Counted from the stretch's first letter, positions 1 to 8,602 are shown. The stretch is DNA of 64,000 bases from an uncultured Pelagibacteraceae bacterium (GCA_902601705.1 CACKNV010000006.1:1-64000); one strand, 5' to 3'. Numbers and translations are program-made. Notes: generated by a model not told the origin, from the sequence alone.

Positions 1-2
1 AA

Positions 3-116
3 ACAAATCGTATTGATAAAGCAAATGAAAGATTAGAAATTCTTAAAAATTGCAATTGTGATGAATATAAAGAGCTCGAGTTGATTATTAAAAATAAGGG
101 CGTGAAAATCTATTAA
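3..116 (+). CDS. 3' end of an unidentified gene (partial)
   Basis: An open frame enters from the left edge and ends in TAA at 114-116, giving 37 residues with two cysteines (NCNC) and a charged, probably helical tail. Its stop overlaps the stop of the convergent DUF2237 gene by two bases, a tight packing seen throughout this window and a sign that the frame is real. Too little is present to assign a family. Confidence 0.5.
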   Translation, partial: TNRIDKANERLEILKNCNCDEYKELELIIKNKGVKIY

Positions 117-490
117 GATAAGTCTAAAGCAAATTTCTTCAACTTTTCAATCGGTATAAGCTCTAATGTTTTAGCATTAGTTTTTTTTAAGTATACTTGA
201 CAAGCAGCTCCCTCCTCAATAGCTCTAGCGTACCAAGAAGCACACACACACCAAGAGTCACCATCTTTTAAACCTGGAAATCCAAATTCAGGATGAGGTG
301 TAATTAAGTCATTACCAACTTTTTTAGACCATTGTAGAAATTCATCTGTTACTTTCGCACAAACAGTATGTATTCCACGATCATTTTTATCTGTATTGCA
401 ACATCCATCTCTGAACCAACCGGTTAAAGGGTCATTTGAACATGGTTCAAGAGGCTCTCCAAAAACATTTTTTTGAGTTTTTTCACTCAT
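113..490 (-). CDS. DUF2237 family protein
   Basis: A 125-residue protein matching the DUF2237 family: N-terminal NVFGEPLEPCS, then GWFRDGCC, HTVCA and a C-terminal DGDSWCVCASWY block. These cysteine and tryptophan positions are the family signature. The biochemical function is unknown; it is probably cytoplasmic, with no signal peptide or membrane helix. Its start overlaps the stop of the upstream minus-strand oxygenase-like gene by four bases (ATGA-type junction), so the two are likely cotranscribed. Family assignment is from remembered sequence features. Confidence 0.8.
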   Translation of the reverse strand: MSEKTQKNVFGEPLEPCSNDPLTGWFRDGCCNTDKNDRGIHTVCAKVTDEFLQWSKKVGNDLITPHPEFGFPGLKDGDSWCVCASWYARAIEEGAACQVYLKKTNAKTLELIPIEKLKKFALDLS

Positions 491-1095
491 TTGCTAAATA
501 CATTTGCGATTTTTCTATCAATCTCTAAATTAAAAGAAAAAGATCTTCTCTCACCTTTAGTTTTAAATGGATAAGCAGTATGCATCAAATAATGAGGAAA
601 TAATATCATATCACCTACTTTTGGTTGATGATTGAAAATGCATTCACTTAGAAGCATTTTATTTCCATTAATAAAGTCAATTGAGCCATCAATTTGAATA
701 TTTTTTTTATTTTTAGAAATAAATTTAGGAATCTTTAAGTAACCAACTCCTGAAATATGTCCATCATGAAAATGAACAGGATTATATTCGTCATTAAATT
801 GTCGAACTACCCAAAAATTTTTTATTTTAATTTTAGATATTTTTTTCCCTAAACTTTTAAAAATATAAACTTTTACTGCTCTATATAAAATTTTTTCTAG
901 ATTTTTTTTGATAAATATTTTTGGTAGTTGAAATTCTTCTTTTACCTGTCCTACAAGTTTATTTGAATAATCTAATTTTTTTAATAAATTTTTTTTTGAG
1001 ATAATTTTATCAACTTCAATATTTATTTTTTTTATTAAATTTCTCGAAAGTTTAAGACTTGCAATTTTAGGGCCGAAGGGACTTAAAACTTTCAT
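487..1095 (-). CDS. putative 2OG-Fe(II) oxygenase
   Basis: A 202-residue protein. The C-terminal half has the double-stranded beta-helix pattern of the putative 2OG-Fe(II) oxygenase family (TIGR02466-like): NPVHFHDGHISGVGYLKIP, then GDMILFPHYLMHTAYPF and a closing RRSFSFN. The HFHD block supplies the first iron ligands, the LMH block the distal histidine, and the arginine before SFSFN would bind the 2-oxoglutarate carboxylate. The substrate is unknown. The first 90 residues are lysine-rich without recognised motifs. It sits between hisI and the DUF2237 gene, three bases downstream of hisI, so probably one operon. Confidence 0.72.
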   Translation of the reverse strand: MKVLSPFGPKIASLKLSRNLIKKINIEVDKIISKKNLLKKLDYSNKLVGQVKEEFQLPKIFIKKNLEKILYRAVKVYIFKSLGKKISKIKIKNFWVVRQFNDEYNPVHFHDGHISGVGYLKIPKFISKNKKNIQIDGSIDFINGNKMLLSECIFNHQPKVGDMILFPHYLMHTAYPFKTKGERRSFSFNLEIDRKIANVFSK

Positions 1096-1097
1096 AT

Positions 1098-1565
1098 TTA
1101 TAATTTTGTAGGATTAGGCTGACCTTTATAAACTTCTTCAGGATCAAATTTTTTTTTCTTTTCCTTAAAATCTAGCTCAATTTCTTTTGTATTTTTAATT
1201 GGCCCTAAAGGTATTGATCGATAAAAACAAGACTTGTACCCAACATGGCAACTCGCACCATTCCCAATGTCTACCGACATCCATAAAGCATCCTGATCAT
1301 CGTCAATTCTTAAATCTATAACTTTCTGAACAAATCCACTCGTTTTACCTTTATGCCATAAAGCTTTTTTTGATCTGCTCCAATAATGAGCTTCTTTTGT
1401 CTCAATTGTTTTTTTTAAAGCTTCCGCATTCATGTATCCGTGCATCAAAAGTTCTCCTGAACTACTATCTGAAGTAGTCACAGGAATAAGACCATTGCTA
1501 TCAAATTTGGGAGAAAGAAATTTTCCTTCCTCAACTTCAAATACCTTTTCTCTTTTTTTAAACAT
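1098..1565 (-). CDS. hisI: phosphoribosyl-AMP cyclohydrolase
   Basis: Histidine biosynthesis step 3: opens the purine ring of phosphoribosyl-AMP. The 155-residue product has the family's core: GLIPVT, LMHGYMN, HYWSRSK, LWHKGKTSGF, then the metal-binding acidic run DDDQDALW (about residues 88-95) and GASCHVGYKSCF with Cys106 and Cys113 as likely zinc ligands. The frame is open to a TTG at 1607, but the ATG at 1565 begins MFKKREKVFE and is preferred; no strong Shine-Dalgarno precedes either. It is the HisI domain alone, without a fused HisE. It is divergent from folE across about 75 bases. Confidence 0.92.
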   Translation of the reverse strand: MFKKREKVFEVEEGKFLSPKFDSNGLIPVTTSDSSSGELLMHGYMNAEALKKTIETKEAHYWSRSKKALWHKGKTSGFVQKVIDLRIDDDQDALWMSVDIGNGASCHVGYKSCFYRSIPLGPIKNTKEIELDFKEKKKKFDPEEVYKGQPNPTKL

Positions 1566-1639
1566 GACAATAAAATAGTGAAAAAAAGACAAAATAGCAA
1601 TTTGCAATAATTAACCATGTCCTATAGAAACGTCTTAGT

Positions 1640-2248
1640 ATGAAATTAGTAAAAGACATCAATAAAGAGACTTCAAATAAACCTCAAGTCAGTGATAAAG
1701 AGGCTGAGGAGGCGATAAAAAAATTATTAGCCTGGATTGGTGAAGATCCAAGAAGAGAAGGCTTACAAGAGACTCCAAAAAGAGTTGTGAAAGCATTTAA
1801 AGAGTATTTCAAGGGCTATCATCAAAATGCAGAAGAAGATTTATCAAAAACTTTCGGAGACGTTGAAGGTTACGATGATATGGTAATTGAAAAAAATATA
1901 ACTTTAGAAAGTCATTGTGAACATCACATGGCCCCAATAATAGGCGTTGCGCATGTTTCTTACATTCCAAATAAGAAAGTTGTAGGCCTGAGCAAATTGG
2001 CTAGAACAGTTGAAATTTTTTCTAAACGACTGCAAACACAAGAGAGATTGACAATGCAAATAGCAAAAACGCTTATGAGCGCCTTAGACGCTAAGGGTGT
2101 AGCAGTTACAATCGATGCAGCTCATCAGTGCATGACTATGCGAGGAATAAAAAAAGAGAAAGCCACAACTGTTACAAATTATTTTTTAGGTTCTTTCAAA
2201 GAAGATTTAAGTATTCAAAATAGATACCTAAAATATATTGGAAAATAG
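1640..2248 (+). CDS. folE: GTP cyclohydrolase I
   Basis: Converts GTP to 7,8-dihydroneopterin triphosphate, the first step of folate/pterin synthesis. The 202-residue protein has the whole family pattern; the zinc ligands are Cys93 and His96 in ESHCEHHMAP and Cys164 in HQCMTMRG, with the same spacing (71) as the E. coli enzyme. The first 20 residues are a variable lead. The stop codon is directly followed by the ATG of the acuI-like gene, so they are cotranscribed although functionally unrelated. A para-aminobenzoate synthase candidate for the same pathway lies at 17.6 kb. Confidence 0.96.
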   Translation: MKLVKDINKETSNKPQVSDKEAEEAIKKLLAWIGEDPRREGLQETPKRVVKAFKEYFKGYHQNAEEDLSKTFGDVEGYDDMVIEKNITLESHCEHHMAPIIGVAHVSYIPNKKVVGLSKLARTVEIFSKRLQTQERLTMQIAKTLMSALDAKGVAVTIDAAHQCMTMRGIKKEKATTVTNYFLGSFKEDLSIQNRYLKYIGK

Positions 2249-3250
2249 ATGTCTGATAAATTCAAAGCTATTGTTATTGATAATCAAAATGAAAAATTCA
2301 CAAGAGAAATAAAAGAAATAGACAATAGCCAATTAAAAGATGGAAATGTATTAGTCAAAGTTGATTATTCAAGTTTAAACTACAAAGACGCTTTGATCTT
2401 AAATGACGGAGGAAAAATAGTAAGAAAATTTCCTTTTGTTCCAGGAATAGACTTTTCCGGGACTGTAATTGAGAGTCAAGATAATAAATTTACAAAAGAT
2501 GATAAAGTAATTCTTACAGGATTTAGAGTAGGAGAAGCATATTTCGGAGGGTTTTCACAATACGCAAAAGTTGACTCAAATTTTTTGATTAAGATACCAA
2601 AGGAATTAGATACACATAAAGCTATGATGTTAGGTACAGCTGGTTTTACTGCTTTACTTTGTTCGTTTGCTGTAAAAGCAAAAGAGGAATTACTATTAGG
2701 TGAAAAAGTAAAAGATGTTTTAGTTACTGGAGCGACAGGAGGTGTTGGAAGTATTGCAGTTATGATTTTATCAAAAATGGGATATGAGGTACATGCTGTA
2801 ACAGGTAAAAAAGATAAGAACGATTACTTAAAAGATTTAGGTGCAAAAAATATTATTGATAGAAAAGAATTTGAAGGTGAAAGCAAATTGCTAGAAAAAG
2901 GTGTGTGGGATGGAGTAGTAGATACTGTTGGTGGAGCAGCCTTAACAAAAATTTTTGCTCAAACAAAACCTGGAGGAATAGTTGCAGCGTGTGGAAATGC
3001 TGGTGGTATCAAAATTAATACAAATGTTATGCCATTTATTATAAGAGGAGTGAAATTATGGGGAATTGATTCGTCGGGATCATCAATAAAACGAAGAGAA
3101 TTCGTTTGGGGAGAAGCAGCTAAGCTAGTAGATTTTTCAAAAGTTCAAACTTTTACTAAAGAGCTTTCATTTACTGAACTTTTAGAAACTTATCCTAAAC
3201 TTCTTAAAGGAGAGTTTTTTGGAAGAGCTATAGTAAATCCAAATAAATAA
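2249..3250 (+). CDS. acuI: acryloyl-CoA reductase AcuI / YhdH family
   Basis: A 333-residue zinc-free medium-chain dehydrogenase/reductase of the YhdH/AcuI type: GroES-like N-terminus with SSLNYKDAL and FPFVPGIDFSG, nucleotide-binding VLVTGATGGVGS near residue 160, and the family's VWGDxA-like RREFVWGEAAKL. Characterised members reduce acryloyl-CoA to propionyl-CoA with NADPH and protect against acrylate from dimethylsulfoniopropionate breakdown. It starts immediately after folE. The prpB-prpC pair near 62-64 kb could handle propionyl-CoA made here. Assignment to the family is firm; the substrate is inferred. Confidence 0.85.
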   Translation: MSDKFKAIVIDNQNEKFTREIKEIDNSQLKDGNVLVKVDYSSLNYKDALILNDGGKIVRKFPFVPGIDFSGTVIESQDNKFTKDDKVILTGFRVGEAYFGGFSQYAKVDSNFLIKIPKELDTHKAMMLGTAGFTALLCSFAVKAKEELLLGEKVKDVLVTGATGGVGSIAVMILSKMGYEVHAVTGKKDKNDYLKDLGAKNIIDRKEFEGESKLLEKGVWDGVVDTVGGAALTKIFAQTKPGGIVAACGNAGGIKINTNVMPFIIRGVKLWGIDSSGSSIKRREFVWGEAAKLVDFSKVQTFTKELSFTELLETYPKLLKGEFFGRAIVNPNK

Positions 3251-3269
3251 CTTATAATTAACTTTATTT

Positions 3270-4160
3270 ATGGATTGGGATAAATTAAAAATATTTCATA
3301 CTGTTGCAGAGGCATCTAGTTTTACAAAAGCTTCAACTATTTTAAACTTAAGCCAATCCGCTATCAGCCGCCAAATTCAAGCTTTAGAGGGTGATTTAAA
3401 GGTTCAACTTTTTGAACGACATGCCAGAGGTTTAGTACTGACTGAGAATGGTGAATATCTTTATAAATCAGCTCATGAAATTATTTCAAAATTAAAAGAT
3501 GTAGAGTCTAATCTAAGCGGACAAAAAGATAAACTAAATGGAAAACTTACAGTCACAACAGTTGTTAGTTTTGGTACGACTTGGCTTACACCAAGAATTA
3601 AAGAATTTATGGATTTACATCCAGATATTGAAATTGAATTAATATTTGATGATAAAGAACTTGATTTAAGTACCCGAGAAGCAGATGTCGCAATAAGAAT
3701 GAGGAGACCAAAACAATTAAATTTAATTCAAAAAAAATTCGTTGATTTTAATTATCATATTTATGGATCAAATGATTATCTTCAAAAAAATGGATATCCA
3801 AAAACTTTAAAAGACTTAGATAAACATAAATTTATAACTTACGGAAAAGGAGCCCCATCTCCAGTTTATAATCCTGACTGGGTTTTAAAACATGGTGTTA
3901 AAGAAGGAAAAAAAAGAAAGTCGATTATGAAAGTAAATAGCGTTTATGGATTATTATTAGCAGTGCAAAGCGGAGTGGGTTTAGCTGCACTACCAGATTA
4001 CATAGCTCACAATGTGAGCAACATAACAAAAGTTTTACCAGAGGAGGCAGGCAAACCTACAGAAACACATTTTGTTTATCCCGCATCTTTAAAGAGTAAC
4101 GCAAGGCTGATGGCTTTTAGAAACTTTATATTTACAAAGGTAAACGAGTGGAAATTTTAA
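3270..4160 (+). CDS. LysR-family transcriptional regulator
   Basis: A 296-residue regulator with the N-terminal winged helix-turn-helix of the LysR family (residues 3-62: WDKLKIFHTVAEASSFTKAS, LSQSAISRQIQALE, LFER, LTENGEYL) followed by an effector-binding domain of the CrgA-like type (SFGTTWLTPRIKEFM, VAIRM). It lies 19 bases downstream of the acuI-like gene on the same strand and its 3' end overlaps rseP by 13 bases. Such regulators often control adjacent genes, but the effector and target are not visible here. Confidence 0.93.
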   Translation: MDWDKLKIFHTVAEASSFTKASTILNLSQSAISRQIQALEGDLKVQLFERHARGLVLTENGEYLYKSAHEIISKLKDVESNLSGQKDKLNGKLTVTTVVSFGTTWLTPRIKEFMDLHPDIEIELIFDDKELDLSTREADVAIRMRRPKQLNLIQKKFVDFNYHIYGSNDYLQKNGYPKTLKDLDKHKFITYGKGAPSPVYNPDWVLKHGVKEGKKRKSIMKVNSVYGLLLAVQSGVGLAALPDYIAHNVSNITKVLPEEAGKPTETHFVYPASLKSNARLMAFRNFIFTKVNEWKF

Positions 4161-5266
4161 TATCCTTTATAATCCCATTTATAATTCTGCTTACTATTGT
4201 TGTTTTTATACACGAATATGGACATTATTATTTTGCAAAAAAATATGGTGTTGGAGTTACTGATTTTTCCATAGGTTTTGGAAAAGAAATATTTGGTTTT
4301 AATGATAAATCAGGTACCAGATGGAAATTTTGTGCAATACCCCTAGGTGGATATGTTAAATTTTTTGGTGATAGAAATGTTTTTAGCCAAGCTGAGCAAG
4401 AAGAACTTTTAAAAGAGTATAATGAGGAAGATCGAAAAAAGCTTTTCGTTGTAAAACCTCTTTATCAAAGATCTTTAATTGTTGCTGCAGGACCATTTGC
4501 GAACTTTTTACTAGCTATAGTGATTTTTGCTTTTATTTATATGTTTGCGGGTAAGGACTTTACTCCTGCTCAAATTCAAGAGGTTCAATCTGAAAGCCCA
4601 GCTTATGTTGCAGGAATTAAGTCGGGTGACGTAATAAAATCAATTAATAATAGAGAAGTAAAAAGTATTATGGAGGTTTCGACTTTTATAAACGCTTCAT
4701 CTTCAGAAACTATTGATATAGAAGTCTTAAGAAATGGTAATGAACTTACTTTACAAGTAAAGCCAAAATTTATTGAGGGTAAAGACTCATTAGGAAATCA
4801 AATTAATAAGAAAATCATTGGAATTAAAGTTGCACCTTTAAATGAAGAGATTAATAGGCAAAGATTAGGTCCTGCTACTGCATTATATTACGCTGTTAAA
4901 GAAACTTGGTTTGTTATTGAAGCCTCATGGGATTTTGTTATTTCAATGTTTAAAGGGACCGGGGACACCTCTCAATTAGGAGGACCTATAAAAATTGCTA
5001 AAATTACTGGTCAAGTTGCTAAGTTTGGAATTGTCGCTTTTCTCAGTATAATGGCATATATTTCCATAAGCTTAGGATTTATTAATCTTTTTCCAATTCC
5101 AATGTTAGATGGTGGGCATTTAATGTTTTATGCTTTTGAGAAAATTTTAGGCCGTCCCTTAACGCAAAGAACACAGGAAGGTTTTTTCCGAATCGGGTTA
5201 TTTTTGTTACTTTCTCTAATGTTTTTCACAACATTTAATGATCTCAAAGATTTAGGCTTGTTTTAA
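4148..5266 (+). CDS. rseP: site-2 intramembrane zinc protease RseP/MmpA
   Basis: Inner-membrane protease that cuts transmembrane substrates such as anti-sigma factors or signal peptides. The 372-residue protein starts at GTG inside the LysR gene. Helix 1 carries the zinc motif HEYGH (His22, Glu23, His26), a PDZ domain spans roughly residues 140-210 (SPAYVAGIKSGDVI), and the third ligand lies in MLDGGH (residues 319-324). The length is normal for a single-PDZ member. In many proteobacteria the gene sits between dxr and bamA; here it follows a regulator gene and precedes an HU gene. Confidence 0.93.
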   Translation: MEILISFIIPFIILLTIVVFIHEYGHYYFAKKYGVGVTDFSIGFGKEIFGFNDKSGTRWKFCAIPLGGYVKFFGDRNVFSQAEQEELLKEYNEEDRKKLFVVKPLYQRSLIVAAGPFANFLLAIVIFAFIYMFAGKDFTPAQIQEVQSESPAYVAGIKSGDVIKSINNREVKSIMEVSTFINASSSETIDIEVLRNGNELTLQVKPKFIEGKDSLGNQINKKIIGIKVAPLNEEINRQRLGPATALYYAVKETWFVIEASWDFVISMFKGTGDTSQLGGPIKIAKITGQVAKFGIVAFLSIMAYISISLGFINLFPIPMLDGGHLMFYAFEKILGRPLTQRTQEGFFRIGLFLLLSLMFFTTFNDLKDLGLF

Positions 5267-5290
5267 GCCACTTTTATAAGTTAAAAAAGT

Positions 5291-5370
5291 CAATAAAATC
5301 AACACTTTTTGAGCCACAATATATAGTGTTAACATTTACGTGAAACACCAAAAAAACATTGATTTTATTG
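5291..5370. repeat. perfect 12-bp inverted repeat ahead of the HU gene
   Basis: CAATAAAATCAA at 5291-5302 is exactly complementary to TTGATTTTATTG at 5359-5370, 56 bases apart, within the spacer between rseP and the HU gene. It could form a long-range leader helix in the HU messenger or be a two-site operator. Neither arm extends beyond 12 pairs. An interrupted GTGTT/AACAC pair lies between the arms. Confidence 0.5.
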
Positions 5371-5413
5371 GGTTTTTCTGCAGATTATAAAGTAACCAAA
5401 AAAGGGGCATAAA

Positions 5414-5689
5414 ATGAATAAAAAACAACTAGTAGCGAAAATATCGTCAACTTTGGGTCAAAGTAAAGCTGATGCTGAAAGAACTTTTGATTCAATAACG
5501 ACAATTATTTTAGATGCTTTGAAAAATGACGATACTGTTAAAATAGCTGGTTTTGGTACTTATAAAGTAGCAAAGAGAAAAGCTAGAGTAGGAAGAAATC
5601 CTAGAACAGGTGAGTCAATTCAAATCGCTGCATCACAAAAAGTAAAGTTTTTACCTGCTAAAAGCTTAAAAGAAATGTTTAATCGATAG
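5414..5689 (+). CDS. hup: HU-family DNA-binding protein
   Basis: A small nucleoid protein of 91 residues that bends and compacts DNA. It has the complete HU/IHF fold: MNKKQLVAKIS start, the GFGTYKVAKRKARVGRNPRTGE DNA-binding arm around residues 46-68 with the conserved RNPRTG, and VKFLPAKSLKE at the end. A purine-rich ribosome site (AAAGGGG) lies about six bases before the ATG. The gene stands alone between an upstream inverted repeat and a downstream terminator hairpin, so it is probably a highly expressed single-gene transcript. Confidence 0.95.
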   Translation: MNKKQLVAKISSTLGQSKADAERTFDSITTIILDALKNDDTVKIAGFGTYKVAKRKARVGRNPRTGESIQIAASQKVKFLPAKSLKEMFNR

Positions 5690-5697
5690 ACGTTTAA

Positions 5698-5732
5698 TTA
5701 GCCCTTATTTGATAACCTCAAATAAGGGCTAA
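5698..5732 (+). terminator. hairpin terminator after hup
   Basis: A perfect 15-bp stem (5698-5712 with 5718-5732, core TTAGCCCTTATTTGA) around a 5-base loop TAACC, beginning nine bases after the HU stop codon. No clear T-run follows on the plus strand, so it may act as a 3' stabiliser as well as a terminator. Confidence 0.75.
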
Positions 5733-5823
5733 CTACTTGCAAAAACTGCATAGCTAAAATTAAGACATTTCAATACTAATTTAAACATATAAATTCTATA
5801 AGGCCTGCAACAAGGGAGAACTT

Positions 5824-7116
5824 ATGAAAAAATACATTGGTTACTTTTTAGCGGGTACAGCCATTTACTTTGGTTTTGCTGGTTTAGGTTATGCCGAAAC
5901 TACAGTATCTGCAGAAGTACAATACATATTTAATACTATATTATTTTTGATGTCAGGTTTCTTGGTCATGTGGATGGCCGCAGGATTTGCAATGTTAGAG
6001 TCAGGGTTGGTAACATCAAAGTCTGTATCAGCAATCTGTGCAAAAAATATAGGTCTTTATTCAATCGCTGGGGTAATGTTCTGGCTGGTTGGTTATAATT
6101 TAGCTTACGGTATTCCTGAAGGTGGATATATCGGTACATTTACACCGTGGAGTGATGCATCAAAACTTGAGACAGGTTATTCTGATGGATCCGATTGGTT
6201 TTTCCAAATGGTGTTCTGTGCCACTACAATGTCAATCGTTTCGGGAACTTTAGCTGAAAGAATTAAGATCTGGCCATTTTTCTTATTTGCCGCAATTTTA
6301 ACTGGAATTATTTATCCAATTTCAATGGGTTGGCAGTGGGGTGGCGGATGGTTATCTGTTGCTGGTTTCTCTGATTTTGCTGGTTCTACACTAGTACATG
6401 CTGCTGGAGGAGCTGCTGCTTTAGCCGGTGCTATCGTTCTTGGTGCCAGATCAGGCAGATTCTCGAGTAGAGGAGAAGCTAAGCCTATGGCGCCTTTTGC
6501 GGCATCATCTATTCCATTAGCAACCTTAGGAGTATTTATACTTTGGTTAGGTTGGTTTGGATTTAATGGTGGATCACAATTAGCCGCTGGAACACTTGAA
6601 GATGTGTCTTCAGTAGCAACAATTTATATCAATACGAACTTAGCTGCAGGTGGCGGTGTATTAGCTGCTGCAACTGTATCAAGAGTAATTGGTGGTAAAA
6701 CTGACGTAGTAATGATGCTAAACGGCGCGATAGCTGGATTAGTGGGTATTACGGCAGAACCATTAACACCAAGTCCGTTAGCTGCAATCTTCATTGGAGC
6801 GATAGCTGGAGTATTAATGTACTTCTCAACAAAACTATTGTTCAAAATGAAAATTGACGACGTAGTAGGTGCCATACCAGCACACTTAGTAGCTGGAGTA
6901 TGGGGTACATTAGCAGTGCCATTAACAAACGGTGATGTTACTTTCGGAGCACAATTCCTAGGTACAATCTCAGTTGTGGTATTCGTATTCATAGTCTCGT
7001 TTATTGTTTTCCAAATTATTAAAAATACAATTGGATTAAGAATAAGCAAAGAAGCTGAAAGACTAGGAACCGACAAAGCAGAGGTTGGTGTAATAGCTTA
7101 CGGTATCAGAGACTAA
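5824..7116 (+). CDS. amtB: ammonium transporter (first of a tandem pair)
   Basis: An 11-helix inner-membrane ammonium channel of 430 residues with a cleavable signal peptide (cut near GYA-ET, residue 24). The twin pore histidines are His192 (STLVHAAGG) and His354 (IPAHLVAGVWG), and GWQWGGGWL and GWFGFNGGS are conserved pore-lining blocks. The C-terminal tail ISKEAERLGTDKAEVG is the part that contacts PII proteins in this family. AGGGAG precedes the ATG. A close paralogue follows after a terminator. Two genes suggest strong reliance on ammonium uptake. Confidence 0.96.
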   Translation: MKKYIGYFLAGTAIYFGFAGLGYAETTVSAEVQYIFNTILFLMSGFLVMWMAAGFAMLESGLVTSKSVSAICAKNIGLYSIAGVMFWLVGYNLAYGIPEGGYIGTFTPWSDASKLETGYSDGSDWFFQMVFCATTMSIVSGTLAERIKIWPFFLFAAILTGIIYPISMGWQWGGGWLSVAGFSDFAGSTLVHAAGGAAALAGAIVLGARSGRFSSRGEAKPMAPFAASSIPLATLGVFILWLGWFGFNGGSQLAAGTLEDVSSVATIYINTNLAAGGGVLAAATVSRVIGGKTDVVMMLNGAIAGLVGITAEPLTPSPLAAIFIGAIAGVLMYFSTKLLFKMKIDDVVGAIPAHLVAGVWGTLAVPLTNGDVTFGAQFLGTISVVVFVFIVSFIVFQIIKNTIGLRISKEAERLGTDKAEVGVIAYGIRD

Positions 7117-7149
7117 ACTAAATTCCCTCCCTCGTTAGTTGGGAAAATT

Positions 7150-7195
7150 ATAAGGCCTGTTTCGGTCCCCCCGTTCAGGCCTTATTTATTTTTAC
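7150..7195 (+). terminator. rho-independent terminator after the first amt
   Basis: A 10-bp stem ATAAGGCCTG (7150-7159) pairs with CAGGCCTTAT (7176-7185) and is followed by TTATTTTTAC. The left arm's 10-mer also occurs at 5798-5807 in the 5' untranslated region of the same gene. Confidence 0.85.
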
Positions 7196-7270
7196 AAGTC
7201 TCGTATGCATTAAATTCATGATTCAAAACTCTTAAATTTGATATCAAGTCTTCAAAAAAAAGGGGGAAAC

Positions 7271-8560
7271 ATGAAAAAATTAACTTTCATTTTATTAGGT
7301 TGTATTTCGGCTTTATTGATTAGCTCTCAGAGCTACGCAGAAACTACAATGTCTCAAGAGGGACAATATATTTTTAACTCATTAGGATTTTATATAGGTG
7401 GAGTACTAGTTGCTTTCATGGCTGCAGGTTTTTGTATGCTTGAGAGCGGTTTAGTGACCACAAAGAGTGTATCGACAATTGCCGCGAAAAATATAGGTAA
7501 ATTCGCTATATGTTCACTTGTATTTTTCTTAGTAGGTTACAATTTGGCTTACGGTGTGCCAGAAGGTGGTTACATCGGCTCGTTTTCAATTTGGACTGAC
7601 AGTTCTGACGCTGGAACAGGTTATTCAGGTTATTCAGACTGGTTCTTTCAAACAATGTTTGTTTGTGCAACAGCTTCAATTGTGTCAGGAGCAGTAGCTG
7701 AAAGAATTAAGATCTGGCCATTCTTCATTTTTGCAGCAATCATGGCAGGATTAATTTATCCTATTTCTATGGGTTGGCAATGGGGCGGCGGTTGGTTAGC
7801 TAGCGGCGGATTCTCAGATTTTGCTGGATCAACTTTAGTTCATGGATGTGGTGGTGCAGCGGCACTTGCTGGTGTAATAGTTTTAGGTGCTCGAGAAGGA
7901 AGATTTGGTAGAAGGGGTGAAAAGAAATCCATGCAACCTTTCGCAGCTTCAAGTATTCCATTAGTAACTCTTGGAACATTTTTACTATGGTTTGGTTGGT
8001 TTGGATTTAATGGATTTAGCCAATTAGCGATGGGTACTTTTGATGATGTAAATGCGATTTCTAAAATCGCAGTTAACACTCATTTAGCTGGTGCAGCAGG
8101 CACATTCACTGGCGCTGCATTGACGAGATTAATCGGCGGTAAAACAGATATTGTTATGATGTTAAATGGAGCATTGGCAGGTCTCGTTGCTATCACCGCA
8201 GAACCTCTAACACCTGGACCAATTACGGCTATGTTCATTGGATCTGTAGGAGCAATTATAATGTATTTTGGAACTAAAATGTTAGAGAGTTACGGCTTAG
8301 ATGATGTAGTTGGCGCAATTCCAGTTCACATGTTCGCTGGAATATTTGGAACTTTAGTAGTTCCATTAACAAATCCAGATACATCTTTTGGCACTCAATT
8401 TATAGGAACTGCCTCAGTATGTGTCTTTAGCTTTGTTTTATCTTGGGCTACCTTTACTGCTCTTAAATCAACAATTGGATTAAGAATTAGTAAAGCAGCA
8501 GAAAAACTAGGAACAGATAAAGCAGAGGTTGGAGTAACTGCTTATTCAATAAGAGATTAA
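7271..8560 (+). CDS. amtB: ammonium transporter (second of a tandem pair)
   Basis: A 429-residue paralogue of the preceding transporter: signal peptide ending near SYA-ET, matching pore histidines in STLVHGCGG and IPVHMFAGIFG, and a C-terminal ISKAAEKLGTDKAEVG almost identical to the first copy. The ATG at 7271 is preferred over an in-frame TTG at 7238 because AGGGGG lies just upstream of it and a proper signal peptide follows. It has its own spacer and terminator, so the two copies could be expressed separately. Divergence is greatest in the signal peptide and the loop after residue 100. Confidence 0.95.
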   Translation: MKKLTFILLGCISALLISSQSYAETTMSQEGQYIFNSLGFYIGGVLVAFMAAGFCMLESGLVTTKSVSTIAAKNIGKFAICSLVFFLVGYNLAYGVPEGGYIGSFSIWTDSSDAGTGYSGYSDWFFQTMFVCATASIVSGAVAERIKIWPFFIFAAIMAGLIYPISMGWQWGGGWLASGGFSDFAGSTLVHGCGGAAALAGVIVLGAREGRFGRRGEKKSMQPFAASSIPLVTLGTFLLWFGWFGFNGFSQLAMGTFDDVNAISKIAVNTHLAGAAGTFTGAALTRLIGGKTDIVMMLNGALAGLVAITAEPLTPGPITAMFIGSVGAIIMYFGTKMLESYGLDDVVGAIPVHMFAGIFGTLVVPLTNPDTSFGTQFIGTASVCVFSFVLSWATFTALKSTIGLRISKAAEKLGTDKAEVGVTAYSIRD

Positions 8561-8571
8561 TTAAAAAGATT

Positions 8572-8597
8572 AAGGCCCGAGAAATCGGGCCTTTTTA
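8572..8597 (+). terminator. terminator after the second amt, probably bidirectional
   Basis: AAGGCCCGA (8572-8580) and TCGGGCCTT (8585-8593) form a 9-bp stem with a GAAA tetraloop, followed by a T-run on the plus strand and preceded by A-rich sequence. It can therefore also end the convergent minus-strand gene that stops at 8603. Confidence 0.9.
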
Positions 8598-8602
8598 TCG
8601 TT

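Noticed and set aside
5727-5742. Sigma-54-like element (GG-N10-GC) ahead of the first amt gene
   Set aside because: It overlaps the HU terminator arm, has three mismatches to the consensus and, to my knowledge, SAR11-type genomes lack sigma-54.
6624-7076. 150-codon open frame antisense to the first amt gene
   Set aside because: It lies wholly inside a strongly conserved transporter gene and encodes a low-complexity Thr/Ala/Pro product without family motifs; a shadow frame.
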